The position numbers were made by a program, and so were the translations under genes. From Streptomyces pilosus (GTDB lineage Bacteria; Actinomycetota; Actinomycetes; Streptomycetales; Streptomycetaceae): a DNA stretch of 64,000 nt. Under the pieces are notes generated by a model. That model was not told where the DNA came from, did no database searches, and was given only the letters and a program-made list of their open reading frames with translations. The stretch is taken from positions 1 through 64,000 of the forward strand of contig NZ_BMTU01000017.1 of NCBI RefSeq assembly GCF_014649835.1. The letters run 5' to 3'. This document shows, in pieces, positions 30,594-38,928 of the stretch; positions within the stretch are counted from its first letter, which is position 1; every line of letters begins with the position of its first letter.

Positions 30594-32132
30594 ATGTCCT
30601 CTGGAATCTCGATCGGCGTCGTCGGCGGCGGCGCGGCCACCGTCTGCCTGATCGACGCCCTGGCCCGCGGCGACGGCGCCCCGGGCGGTATCACCGTGTT
30701 CGAGCCGTCGCCCCACCTGTGGCGCGGCCGGGCCTACCAGGTGGACGCGGAGACGCTGCGCGTGAACGCCACCCCCGACGACATGTCCGTACGCGCCGGG
30801 GACCCGGGCCACTTCGAACGCTGGCTGGAGACCCGCGACCGCGTCACCGGTGTCCGCCAGGGCGTCGACCGGATGTCGGGGGCCCGGTTCGCGCCCCGCC
30901 CGGTCTACGGCGCCTACCTGGAGGACTCCGCGTACACGGCCCTCGGCGAACTGCGGCGCAAGGGCTGGCGCGTGGACATCATCGGCGAGGCCGTCACCTC
31001 CGCCGCACGGCTGCCCGGCCAGGTGCTGCTGCGCACCGGTCCCGGCTCCTCCCGCGCCTTCGACTACGTGGTGCTGTCCGTCGGCGGGGACGCTCCCAAG
31101 GACATCTACGGTCTCGGCGGCACCCCCGGCTTCGTCGGCGACCCCTACCCCGTCTCCCGCGCGCTGGGCGACATCGGCGAGGACGAGCACGTCGCCGTCA
31201 TCGGCAGTGGCCTGACGGCCGTCGACATCGTGCTGTCGCTGGTCTCCCGGGGCCACCAGGGCCCGATCAGCCTCATGTCGCGGCGCGGGGTGCTGCCGGG
31301 GGTGCGGCAGCGCCCCGTCCACATGGAGCTGCGCCATCTGACGCCGGACCGGATGCGCGGCACGGCCAGGGGCCGGCGGGAGCTGGCCCTCGAGGACGTC
31401 GCCACGGTGATGCGGGCCGAGTTCCGCGACGCGGGGGCCGACCTCGACGCCGTCATCCACGAGATCATCCGCGTCGACCTGGAGGACCCGGTCGACCGGC
31501 TGCGACGGCAGATCCACGAGGTCGACTCGCCCCACATGGGTCTGCGCATCCTGCAGCGCGCCGTGCCGGAGACCGGGCCCGACGTATGGCCGATGCTGCG
31601 CGAGGCGGACAGGATCCAGGTCCTGCGCGCCCACTACCGCACCATCATGAGTCTGTGCTGCCCGATGCCGCCGGGCAGCGCAGCAGTCCTGCTGGAACTG
31701 GTCGAGGCGGGGCAGCTGGAGATGTTCTCCGGTCTGCTCGACGTCACCCCCGCCGAGGGGAGCGGCTTCGACGTGCTGGCGGCCGACGGCACCGCCTTCC
31801 GCGCCGACCGGGTGATCAGCGCCGTCAACGCCGCCGAGGGGCGTATTCCGGCCGGGGCGCTGTCCCTGGTCACCTCGCTGATCCGGGCCCGCGCGGCCGG
31901 CCGCCACCCGCACGGCGGGCTCCAGCTGGCCCGCGCCACCAGCCGGCTCACCAGCAACGGCCGTCCCGACCCGCGGCTGTACGGACTCGGCAACATCGCC
32001 GCCGGGGCCCTGTTCTTCACCTTCGGCATCCCCTCCCTCGTCGACCGCAGCCAGGACATCGTCGCCGCGATCCTCGAGCACTCCGCCACCGTGCAGGCCG
32101 CCCGCGGCGAGGCCGAGCCGGCCGCCGCCTGA
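30594..32132 (+). CDS. FAD/NAD(P)-binding protein (PF13454 type)
   Basis: 512 residues. The N-terminal GVVGGGAATVCLIDAL dinucleotide fold, followed by VFEPSPHLWRGRAYQVDAET and NATPDDMSV, is typical of the FAD-NAD(P)-binding family related to lysine N-hydroxylase-like flavoproteins. A second nucleotide site appears as VAVIGSGLTAVDIVLSL at about 198-214, and the C-terminus has DRVISAVNAAEGR and GLGNIAAGALFFTFGIPSLV. Likely an oxidoreductase of unknown substrate; in this cluster an N- or C-oxidation of the aryl amine intermediate is possible. The class II aldolase-like gene follows after 92 bases, probably one operon. Confidence 0.65.
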   Translation: MSSGISIGVVGGGAATVCLIDALARGDGAPGGITVFEPSPHLWRGRAYQVDAETLRVNATPDDMSVRAGDPGHFERWLETRDRVTGVRQGVDRMSGARFAPRPVYGAYLEDSAYTALGELRRKGWRVDIIGEAVTSAARLPGQVLLRTGPGSSRAFDYVVLSVGGDAPKDIYGLGGTPGFVGDPYPVSRALGDIGEDEHVAVIGSGLTAVDIVLSLVSRGHQGPISLMSRRGVLPGVRQRPVHMELRHLTPDRMRGTARGRRELALEDVATVMRAEFRDAGADLDAVIHEIIRVDLEDPVDRLRRQIHEVDSPHMGLRILQRAVPETGPDVWPMLREADRIQVLRAHYRTIMSLCCPMPPGSAAVLLELVEAGQLEMFSGLLDVTPAEGSGFDVLAADGTAFRADRVISAVNAAEGRIPAGALSLVTSLIRARAAGRHPHGGLQLARATSRLTSNGRPDPRLYGLGNIAAGALFFTFGIPSLVDRSQDIVAAILEHSATVQAARGEAEPAAA

Positions 32133-32224
32133 CGGCCGCCGTCCGACAGCCGCCGTCCGGCAGTCGCCTCCCACCCCGCCGGAGCGGACCATCGCCCGCC
32201 AGGACCCAGGAAGGACCACCGCAC

Positions 32225-33037
32225 ATGAGCACGACCGCCACCGGGCCCCGCCCCGCCCACCTTGCCGACACCGCCACCGGGCTGCCGATTCCCGGCGAGC
32301 CGTCCTTCGCGTCGTACGAGGAGGCCCGCCGGCACCGCAAGCAGCGGCTCGCGGCCGCGCTGAGACTGTTCGGCAAGTACGGGTTCGGCGAAGGGATATC
32401 CGGTCACATCTCCGTGCGCGACCCCGAGCACGGGGACTGGTTCTGGGTCAACCCGTTCGGCGTCTCGTTCCGCCGGGTGCGCGTCGCCGACCTGATCTGC
32501 GTCGACTCCACCGGACACGTCGTCAGCGGCCGCCACCCGGTCAACCCCAGCGCCTTCGTGATCCACTCCCAGATCCACGAACTCCACCCGGGCGCCACCG
32601 CCGCCGCCCACGGCCACACCCCGCACTCCCGCGCCCTGGGCGCGCTGGGCCGGCTGCTGGAACCCCTCGACCAGGAATCGGCCGCGTTCTACGGCCTCCA
32701 GGTGCTCTACGGCGACTACCAGGGCCCCTCCGTCTCGGTGGCCCAGGGCCGCGCCATCGCCGAGAGCCTCGGCGACCACCGGGCCGTCCTGCTGCGCCAC
32801 CACGGGCTGATCACCGTGGGAGGCTCCCTGGACGAGGCCGTGCACTGGTTCCTCACCTACGACGGCTGCGCCCAGGTGCAGCTGCTCGCCCACGCCGCCG
32901 GCACCCCGCAGACCCTCACCCACGAGCAGGCCCTGGCCGCCCGTGAGGGTTTCGGGGACGAGCAGCTGGGCCGGTTCAGCTTCCAGCTGCTGTGGGACGA
33001 GATCGTCGCCGAACAGCCCGACCTGCTCGAGGAGTAG
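32225..33037 (+). CDS. Class II aldolase/adducin-family protein
   Basis: 270 residues. Motifs: GFGEGISGHISVRDPE (phosphate-binding SGNxS-type loop, here SGHIS), WVNPFG, and the metal ligands in HGHTPHSRA (HxHxxxSRA at about 127-135) and LLRHHGLITVG near 190. The acid/base Glu position (ESAAFYG) is present. Such proteins are aldolases, decarboxylases or epimerases. The substrate here is unknown; a retro-aldol or decarboxylation step in product assembly would fit. It precedes the aro-type operon by about 100 bases. Confidence 0.75.
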   Translation: MSTTATGPRPAHLADTATGLPIPGEPSFASYEEARRHRKQRLAAALRLFGKYGFGEGISGHISVRDPEHGDWFWVNPFGVSFRRVRVADLICVDSTGHVVSGRHPVNPSAFVIHSQIHELHPGATAAAHGHTPHSRALGALGRLLEPLDQESAAFYGLQVLYGDYQGPSVSVAQGRAIAESLGDHRAVLLRHHGLITVGGSLDEAVHWFLTYDGCAQVQLLAHAAGTPQTLTHEQALAAREGFGDEQLGRFSFQLLWDEIVAEQPDLLEE

Positions 33038-33141
33038 CCGACGAGCCGACGTCGGCAGCCTCCCCTCCGTACGGGCTCTCCGTACCGCGTGTCCACCGCC
33101 GCGCCGGCTCCGGCGCCCCGCACCCCACCGAAGGAAGCGCT

Positions 33142-34329
33142 TTGTCTGCTTTGCGATGGCTCACCGCCGGCGAGTCGCACGGGCCGGCCCTGACCGCCGT
33201 GCTCGAAGGACTGCCGGCCGGTGTGCGGACCTCCACCCACGAGGTCGCCGACGCCCTCGCCCGCCGCCGCCTGGGGCACGGGCGCGGCGCGCGCATGAGG
33301 TTCGAACGCGACGAGGTGGACTTCGTCGGCGGGATACGGCACGGCCGTACCCTCGGCAGCCCGATCGCCGTCCGCGTCGGCAACAGCGAGTGGCCGAAGT
33401 GGGAGACCGTGATGGCCGCCGACCCGGTCCCCGCCGCGGCACTGGCCGGCCAGGCGCGCAACGCCCCCCTCACCCGCCCCCGCCCCGGCCACGCCGACCT
33501 GGCCGGCATGCAGAAGTACGGGTTCGAGGACGCCCGCCCGGTCCTGGAGCGGGCCAGCGCCCGCGAGACCGCCGCCCGCGTCGCGCTGGGCAGCATCGCC
33601 GAGGCCTTCCTGCGACAGGCGTACGGGATCGGACTGGTCAGCCACGTCGTGGCACTCGGCGGACAGCGCTCCGCGTCCCCCGCACTGCCCGGCCCCGAGG
33701 ACACCGAACGGCTCGACGCCGACCCCGTACGCTGCTTCGACACCACGGCGTCGGCGGCCATGGTCGCCGAGATCGACCGGGCGCACCGGGCCGGTGACAC
33801 CCTCGGCGGCGTCGTCGAGGTCGTGGTCCGGGGACTGCCGCCGGGCCTGGGCTCGCACGTGCACTGGGACCGCCGGCTGGACGCGCGCCTGGCCGGCGCC
33901 CTCATGGGCATCCAGGCGATCAAGGGCGTCGAGTTCGGGGCGGGTTTCGCGCTCGCCGCCGTCCCCGGATCGCGGGCGCACGACGAGATCGTCCCCGCCG
34001 ACGGCGGCGGTGTACGCCGCGCCAGTGGCCGCTCCGGCGGTGTCGAGGGGGGCATCTCGACGGGCGAACTCCTGCGGGTACGCGCCGCGATGAAGCCGAT
34101 CGCCACCGTGCCGCGGGCCCTGGCCACCGTCGACACGGCCACCGGCGAGGCCGCCGTGGCGCACCACCAGCGGTCCGACGTGTGCGCGGTACCGGCCGCC
34201 GCCGTGGTCGCCCAGGCCGTGACCGCCCTGGTGATCGCCGATGCCGCCCTGGAGAAGTTCGGCGGCGACAGCGTGCCGGAGACCGCCCGCAACCACCGTG
34301 CCTATCTCACCCACCTGGCCGTCGAATGA
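33142..34329 (+). CDS. aroC: Chorismate synthase paralogue
   Basis: 395 residues from TTG 33142 (AAGGAAG upstream). All signature motifs are present: RWLTAGESHGPALTAVLEGL, RPGHADLAGMQKYG, LERASARETAARVALG, GSHVHWDRRLDARLAG, SGRSGGVEGGISTG, and HHQRSDVCAVPAA. It is close in wording to primary-metabolism Streptomyces AroC and should be active, converting EPSP to chorismate for the PhzE-like enzyme further right. It begins a chain of five genes joined by 4-base overlaps. Confidence 0.9.
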   Translation: MSALRWLTAGESHGPALTAVLEGLPAGVRTSTHEVADALARRRLGHGRGARMRFERDEVDFVGGIRHGRTLGSPIAVRVGNSEWPKWETVMAADPVPAAALAGQARNAPLTRPRPGHADLAGMQKYGFEDARPVLERASARETAARVALGSIAEAFLRQAYGIGLVSHVVALGGQRSASPALPGPEDTERLDADPVRCFDTTASAAMVAEIDRAHRAGDTLGGVVEVVVRGLPPGLGSHVHWDRRLDARLAGALMGIQAIKGVEFGAGFALAAVPGSRAHDEIVPADGGGVRRASGRSGGVEGGISTGELLRVRAAMKPIATVPRALATVDTATGEAAVAHHQRSDVCAVPAAAVVAQAVTALVIADAALEKFGGDSVPETARNHRAYLTHLAVE

Positions 34330-35444
34330 GGCAGACCGTGACCCTTCCCCTCCAGTCCTCCCCCACGTCCACCACCCTGCTCTCGGCCGGCCCCGCGCCG
34401 TATCCCGTCGTCGTCGGCAGCGGACTGTCCGAGCAGGCCGGGCGCCTGCTCGGGCCGGACGTGCGGCGCGTGGCGCTCGTCCACCCGCCGAAGCTGGCCA
34501 AGGCCTCCCACCGGATCGGCGGGGACCTCGAGCGCCACGGCCGCCAGGTGCTGCCGCTGGTGGTGCCGCCCGGCGAGGGGGCCAAGGACGCCGGCGTCCT
34601 CGTCTACCTGTGGTCGCAGCTCGCCGAGTCCGGCTTCACCGGCTCCGACGCCGTGGTCGCCCTCGGCTGCGGCGCCACCGCCGACCTCGCCGGTGTCCTC
34701 GCCGCCACCTGGCGGGGCGGCATCGCCCTAGTCCTGGCCCCCACCACACCGGCGGCCATGGTCGGCGCCGCGGTCGGCGGACGCGCCGCCCTCAACATCC
34801 CGCAGGGCAAGAACCTGGTCGGTGTCCGGCACGAGCCGGCCGGTGTGGTGTGCGACCTGGACCTGCTGGCCCGGCTGCCGCGTGCCGACTACACCGACGG
34901 CCTCGCCGAGGTCGTCAAGGCGGGCTTGATCGGCGATCCCGCCCTGCTCGACCTGATCGAGGACGACCCGCGGGCGGCCGCCGACCCGGCGGACGGGCGG
35001 GCCCGGGAGCTGATCGAGGGCGCGCTGCGCGCGAAGGCCGCCGTGGTCGCGGACGCCGCGCCGGGCGAGGGCCCATGGGAGTTCCTCGACTACGGCCACC
35101 CGCTCGCCCACGCCGTCGAACACGCCGAGAATTACCGGGTCGGACCCGGCCGGGCCCTGTCCATCGGCATGGTGTTCGCCGCCGAACTCGCCCGCGAGGC
35201 GGGCCGGCTGGACACCGGGCACGTGGCACGGCACCGGGCCCTGCTGGAGTCCCTGGGGCTGCCGGTGTCCTACCCGCGCTACGCCTGGGAGCGGCTGCGC
35301 ACGGCGTTCGCCGCGGACGGGGGCACGGCCGGTGGCGGTCCTCGGCCCAGGTTCGTGGTCCTCGACGCGCCGGGCCGCCCCGGCGTGCTGGCGGACCCCG
35401 CGGCGGAGCTGCTGGACGCCGCGTACGCACGGGTGGGCACGTGA
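34326..35444 (+). CDS. 3-Dehydroquinate synthase-like protein, probably inactive
   Basis: 372 residues, clearly derived from Streptomyces AroB (PAGVVCDLDLLARLP, GLAEVVKAGLIGDPALLDLI), but with key positions changed. VDAAVGGKTGIN of AroB reads VGAAVGGRAALN here (Asp to Gly at 147, Lys to Arg at 153). GHTLGHAIE reads GHPLAHAVE. The zinc-ligand His in the HGxAVSxGM segment is Pro at 274 (GPGRALSIGM). The C-terminal VDKKxRG loop is also missing (AADGGTAGGG). AroB catalysis is therefore unlikely. The frame is intact and its start overlaps the aroC stop (ATGA), so it is expressed; a new function or a structural role in an aro complex is possible. Confidence 0.8.
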   Translation: MRQTVTLPLQSSPTSTTLLSAGPAPYPVVVGSGLSEQAGRLLGPDVRRVALVHPPKLAKASHRIGGDLERHGRQVLPLVVPPGEGAKDAGVLVYLWSQLAESGFTGSDAVVALGCGATADLAGVLAATWRGGIALVLAPTTPAAMVGAAVGGRAALNIPQGKNLVGVRHEPAGVVCDLDLLARLPRADYTDGLAEVVKAGLIGDPALLDLIEDDPRAAADPADGRARELIEGALRAKAAVVADAAPGEGPWEFLDYGHPLAHAVEHAENYRVGPGRALSIGMVFAAELAREAGRLDTGHVARHRALLESLGLPVSYPRYAWERLRTAFAADGGTAGGGPRPRFVVLDAPGRPGVLADPAAELLDAAYARVGT

Positions 35445-36727
35445 CGGGGTCCGCGGCCTGGCAAGGCGCCGGGGCCGGGGGAGGCACCTCCTCCGCCCCC
35501 TGTCCGGACGACCGTCCCGTGGCCGGTGCGGGGCAGGTGGCCCTGACCGGCGTGGACCCCGAAGCCGATGTGCTCGCCGACCTCTCCCACGAGGTCCTGC
35601 ACTCCCTCGCCCGCCGCGACCAGAGGCGCAGTGGTGAGCTGTACATCCGGGGCCTGCTCACGGCGAGCGGACGCAAGACCATCCGCAACATCGCCTCGCA
35701 CACCGGGGTACCGGCCGACGCCCAGCGGCTGCACCACTTCATCAGCGACTCGACCTGGCACTGGGGCCCGGTGCGCGCCGCGCTCGCCCGCCACATGGCC
35801 GCCCTCGCACCGCCGCGCGCCTGGGTCGTGCACACCGCGACCCTGCCGCGTACCGGACACGGCGGGGTGGGGACCGATCACATCGCCGACCCGCGCACGG
35901 GACGGTCCCGCACCGCGCAGCGGGCCGTCGGCCTGTGGGCCGCCTCCGAGCGGGGTGGTTACCCGGTCGACTGGCACCTGCGGCTCAGCTCCCGCTGGCT
36001 GGGCGACGCCCGGCTGCGCGAGCAGGCCGCGATCCCGGCCGGCACGGTCGCCCTGGACGCCCTCGAGGCCGGTCTCGAGATGGTCCTGGACTCCGCCCGT
36101 ACCGTGGGGGCACCGCACCGCCCGGTCCTCCTGGACGCCCGGCAGGCCCCGGCCGGCCGGGTCGCCGCGCTGCTCGGCGACGGGGACTTCCCCTGCCTCC
36201 TGCGCATCAGCGGCTCGCAGCTGCTGACCCCGCTCACCGCCGACGGCCGCGGCACCGGCCGTGTCATCACGGCCCGGCAGCTGGCGGGTGGCCTGGCGCC
36301 GCGGCGCTTCGGCCTCGTACGCGCTCCCGGCCTCTGGACGGGCCACCACGAGGTCGCCCGGGTGCCGTGCCGGGCGGCCGACACCCCGCCCGGGCCGCAG
36401 CGCCGACAACTGCTGCTGGCCCAAAGGGACGTGCTCAGCCCGCTGCACACCGCCTTCTGGCTCACGGACCTGACGGACTGGCCCACCAGTGCCCTGGTCC
36501 AGCTGGCCGCCGCCTCGGCGCGGGTCGCCCGGGACGCGTCGGGTCCCGGGCGCCGCACCGGCCTGTACGACTTCGAGGGCCGCACCTTCGCCGGCTGGCA
36601 CCGCCACGTCACGCTCGCCTCGGCCGCCCATGCCGCCGCCTTGCTCCTCCACCCCCGGGAGCGGGGCGAGTCCCGCCGACCGGCATCCCCCGCCGGCCGC
36701 CGGCTACACCCGAAGGAGCCACGATGA
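35441..36727 (+). CDS. IS701-transposase-like protein, catalytic residues lost
   Basis: 428 residues. The layout is that of IS701-type transposases: LARRDQRRSGELYIRGLL, GRKTIRNIA, LHHFISDSTWHWGPVRAAL, and a C-terminal FAGWHRHVTLASAAHA. The DDTGFPKxG catalytic motif is replaced by HTATLPRTG (about 131-139), so the first DDE aspartates are gone. The gene start overlaps the stop of the AroB-like gene (GTGA) and its end overlaps the next gene (ATGA). No terminal inverted repeats or target duplications are seen. This is a domesticated transposase-like protein in a translationally coupled operon. DNA binding and regulation are plausible; nothing shows it directly. Confidence 0.75.
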   Translation: MTGSAAWQGAGAGGGTSSAPCPDDRPVAGAGQVALTGVDPEADVLADLSHEVLHSLARRDQRRSGELYIRGLLTASGRKTIRNIASHTGVPADAQRLHHFISDSTWHWGPVRAALARHMAALAPPRAWVVHTATLPRTGHGGVGTDHIADPRTGRSRTAQRAVGLWAASERGGYPVDWHLRLSSRWLGDARLREQAAIPAGTVALDALEAGLEMVLDSARTVGAPHRPVLLDARQAPAGRVAALLGDGDFPCLLRISGSQLLTPLTADGRGTGRVITARQLAGGLAPRRFGLVRAPGLWTGHHEVARVPCRAADTPPGPQRRQLLLAQRDVLSPLHTAFWLTDLTDWPTSALVQLAAASARVARDASGPGRRTGLYDFEGRTFAGWHRHVTLASAAHAAALLLHPRERGESRRPASPAGRRLHPKEPR

Positions 36728-36888
36728 GCACAGCACCCCCCGGACCGCCGGCCCACTGGACCGTATCCGCCCCGATGACGGCGCCCCGCCCGCCCGGACA
36801 GGACGAGGAGCAGCGCTCGGGCGTGCTGCCCGGGAAACCGGCGGTGCCCGGAGCCGCCCGGGCGGCCCGGCACGGAGCTCCGCGGTGA
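36724..36888 (+). CDS. Small Pro-rich peptide in the aro-type operon
   Basis: Fifty-four residues, from ATG 36724 (AAGGAG upstream, ATGA overlap with the previous gene) to a stop that overlaps the GTG start of the next gene. The sequence is Pro-, Ala- and Arg-rich (MSTAPPGPPAHWTVSAPMTA) with no recognised domain. It may exist mainly to couple translation of the transaldolase-like gene. Confidence 0.45.
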   Translation: MSTAPPGPPAHWTVSAPMTAPRPPGQDEEQRSGVLPGKPAVPGAARAARHGAPR

Positions 36889-37862
36889 CCGCCGCGCTGC
36901 TCACCGCGTCCCCCGCCCGGGACGTGACGCCCGGCAGCCCACTCGACGGGCTGCTGCACACCCACGGCACCCACGAGGCGGACGGCTCGGTGCCGTCGTA
37001 TCCCCTGTACGACGCCCATCTGCGCGTACTGGCCCGGCGGGGGCGCCCGGTCGCGGAGGCGCTCGCCGAACTGGTCGTCCACGGCGCGCGCCGGGCCGCC
37101 GACCGGCTGCGGCCCCGTTACGAGGCCTCCGGTCGCACCGACGGCCATGTCTGCGCCGCCGTCCCCGTCTCCCTGGCCCACTCCCCCGGTGCCACCGAAG
37201 CAGGCGCGCGGGCCCTGCACGCAGCTGTCGGCCGGCCCAACCTGATGATCAGCGTCCCGGCCACCGAGCCGGGGCTGGCGGCGATCACCGCATGCCTGTC
37301 CGCGGGCATCGGGGTGCACGCCGTGTCCGTCGTCTCCCTGGAGCGGTACGCCCGTCTGGTCGACGCCGCGCTGACCGGGCTGGAGCGTGCGGCGGACGGC
37401 GGCCTCGACCCCGCCGCCGTCCCGTTGGCCGTCTCCCTGGCGACCGGCGCCCTCGACGGGGCGTCCGCCCGCCGCCCGGGTGAGCCGGGAGCGGACGCGG
37501 GGCCAAAGCGGCCGGTGGGCCTGGGCGCCGCCACCGTCCACCTGGCGCGCCGGATGCGCGAGGAGATCCACGGCTCGGAGCGCTGGCGCGCGCTCGCCGG
37601 GCTGGGCGCCCGCCCGCACCGGCTGTCGTGGGACCTCCCACCCGGGCCGCACGCCCACGACACCACGCACACCCGTGCCTGGCGGATCCTCGACGCGCTG
37701 CCCTCGTACGGCCTCTGCTACCGCGAGCTGACCGCCGCCGCGGAAGCGGCCGACCTGGCCCGCGCCGCCCACCGGCAACGACGGACGGCACACCTCGTGG
37801 GGACCGCCCTGCTGGGAGCGCCGGCAGAACCGTTCCTCACCAGCGAACAGGGACGGGGGTGA
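36885..37862 (+). CDS. Transaldolase-like protein lacking the Schiff-base lysine
   Basis: 325 residues from GTG 36885. The central region NLMISVPATEPGLAAITACL with IGVHAVSVVSLERYARLVDA aligns with NLxIKIPATxxGLxAI and INVNVTLIFSLERY of actinobacterial transaldolases. The catalytic lysine is serine at 123. The FVSRVDTEID segment and the QRLLWASTGVKNP segment are also changed (SLATGALDGAS; HRLSWDLPPGP). Normal transaldolase activity, which would supply erythrose 4-phosphate, is thus unlikely. It is the last gene of the overlapping chain that began with aroC. As for the AroB-like protein, the open frame argues for a retained but altered function. Confidence 0.75.
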   Translation: MTAALLTASPARDVTPGSPLDGLLHTHGTHEADGSVPSYPLYDAHLRVLARRGRPVAEALAELVVHGARRAADRLRPRYEASGRTDGHVCAAVPVSLAHSPGATEAGARALHAAVGRPNLMISVPATEPGLAAITACLSAGIGVHAVSVVSLERYARLVDAALTGLERAADGGLDPAAVPLAVSLATGALDGASARRPGEPGADAGPKRPVGLGAATVHLARRMREEIHGSERWRALAGLGARPHRLSWDLPPGPHAHDTTHTRAWRILDALPSYGLCYRELTAAAEAADLARAAHRQRRTAHLVGTALLGAPAEPFLTSEQGRG

Positions 37863-37939
37863 GTCCTGGACCCGGACCTGCGCGGATACCGGCCGAGCGG
37901 CCGTAGTGGGGGCATGTCATCCGTGCCGGCGCCGCAGCG

Positions 37940-38330
37940 ACCAGCTTCCGCCGGGGACGCCCGCGCAGGCGAGCCCGTCGGCCCGGGCGGTAGGGCTCTG
38001 CGGCTGTACCGGGAGGAGTTCCGGCGCCGTCTGCCCTCCGGCCTCGGAGCTGCGCGGGCCCGCGGGCGGGGTGGTGGAGCCGCCGGCCACCGCCGGGTGG
38101 TCCGGGCTGCGTGCCTTCGGCCTCGGCAACGAGCGGCAGCGCATGAGCGAGTACCGCACCGTCCGCGCCGGAGGCAGGCGTGGGGACCTGTGCGCCCTGC
38201 TCGACCGCGGCCTCCTGTTGCGGCTGTGGCCCACCCCGCGGATCCTCGTCCCGACCACGGTCCGCGGCGTGTGGGAGGAGGCGTTCCCGGAGCTGCGGGC
38301 GCCGGCGGACGCCCCCGCCGCGCGGCCGCT
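37940..38330 (+). pseudogene. Relic of an AbiE-type partner gene
   Basis: RALRLYREEFRRRLPSG in one frame is followed, after a frame change, by LRAFGLGNERQRMSEYRTVR, DLCALLDRGLLLRLWPTPRI and GVWEEAFPEL. In intact Streptomyces loci proteins of this wording precede an AbiEii-like nucleotidyltransferase gene, and the relic of such a gene follows here. There is no single open frame, so the gene is broken. Confidence 0.5.
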
Positions 38331-38366
38331 CACCCAGCGCCGCCCGCACGGGGGCGCGTCCGCCGC

Positions 38367-38759
38367 GTGGTCCTCCCCGACCTGCACGCCCGTCTCCTCG
38401 CGGACGTCCTGTCCGTCGGTTCCCCCCATCCCCTGGTGATCACGGGCGGCTACGCCGTCGTCCGGGCCCGCGAACTCCTCGCCCGCCCGGGCCGTGACCT
38501 CGACGTCGCCACCGGGAACCCGGTGCCCACCCGCCCGGCCACCGGGGAGACCCGCGGGGTGGACGTCCTCAAGGAGGTCTTCCTCCGCCCCGTCGCCTCC
38601 GGTTCGTACGATTCCGTTCGCGCCGAGGAGGACGTGACCGGCACCAGGCCGGTGCCCTTGGCGGAGCGCGGTCCCGCCCGCGACGTGCTGGACGTCTTCG
38701 CCGCCTCCCGCCGCCGGACCTCCGCCGTCCCCTCGTGCGTGCCACCGGCCGCACCCTGA
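38367..38759 (+). pseudogene. Relic of an AbiEii-like nucleotidyltransferase
   Basis: LHARLLADVLSVGSPHPLVI, then TGGYAV and RPGRDLDVATGNPVP match the start of AbiEii/AbiGii-type toxins (nucleotidyltransferase GGxAV and DxD-like DLDVAT). The chain then jumps to ATGETRGVDVLKEVFLRPV and RDVLDVFAASRR; the middle of the protein is deleted. With the preceding relic this is a dead toxin-antitoxin or abortive-infection pair. Confidence 0.6.
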
Positions 38760-38828
38760 CGCGCCGAACTCTCCACCGTCTCCGGGCTGTTCGATTTCAT
38801 ACGGGCTTCATCGAACTCTCCGATAGAG

Positions 38829-38857
38829 CTACAATACCAGCATGCAGGTATGTTTCT
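38829..38857. promoter_or_regulatory. ARE-like operator 4
   Basis: ACAATACCA-GCATGC-AGGTATGTTTC (core 38840-38845), about 70 bases before the AraC-type gene. The right arm AGGTATGTTT is close to ARE/ScbR-box consensus. Confidence 0.7.
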
Positions 38858-38928
38858 CTGTGAGGTGACGGTCGCACCCGCGCGGGTGGCACGGTTCCGT
38901 CCCGCAGCCACGGATGGAGGCTGATGCG

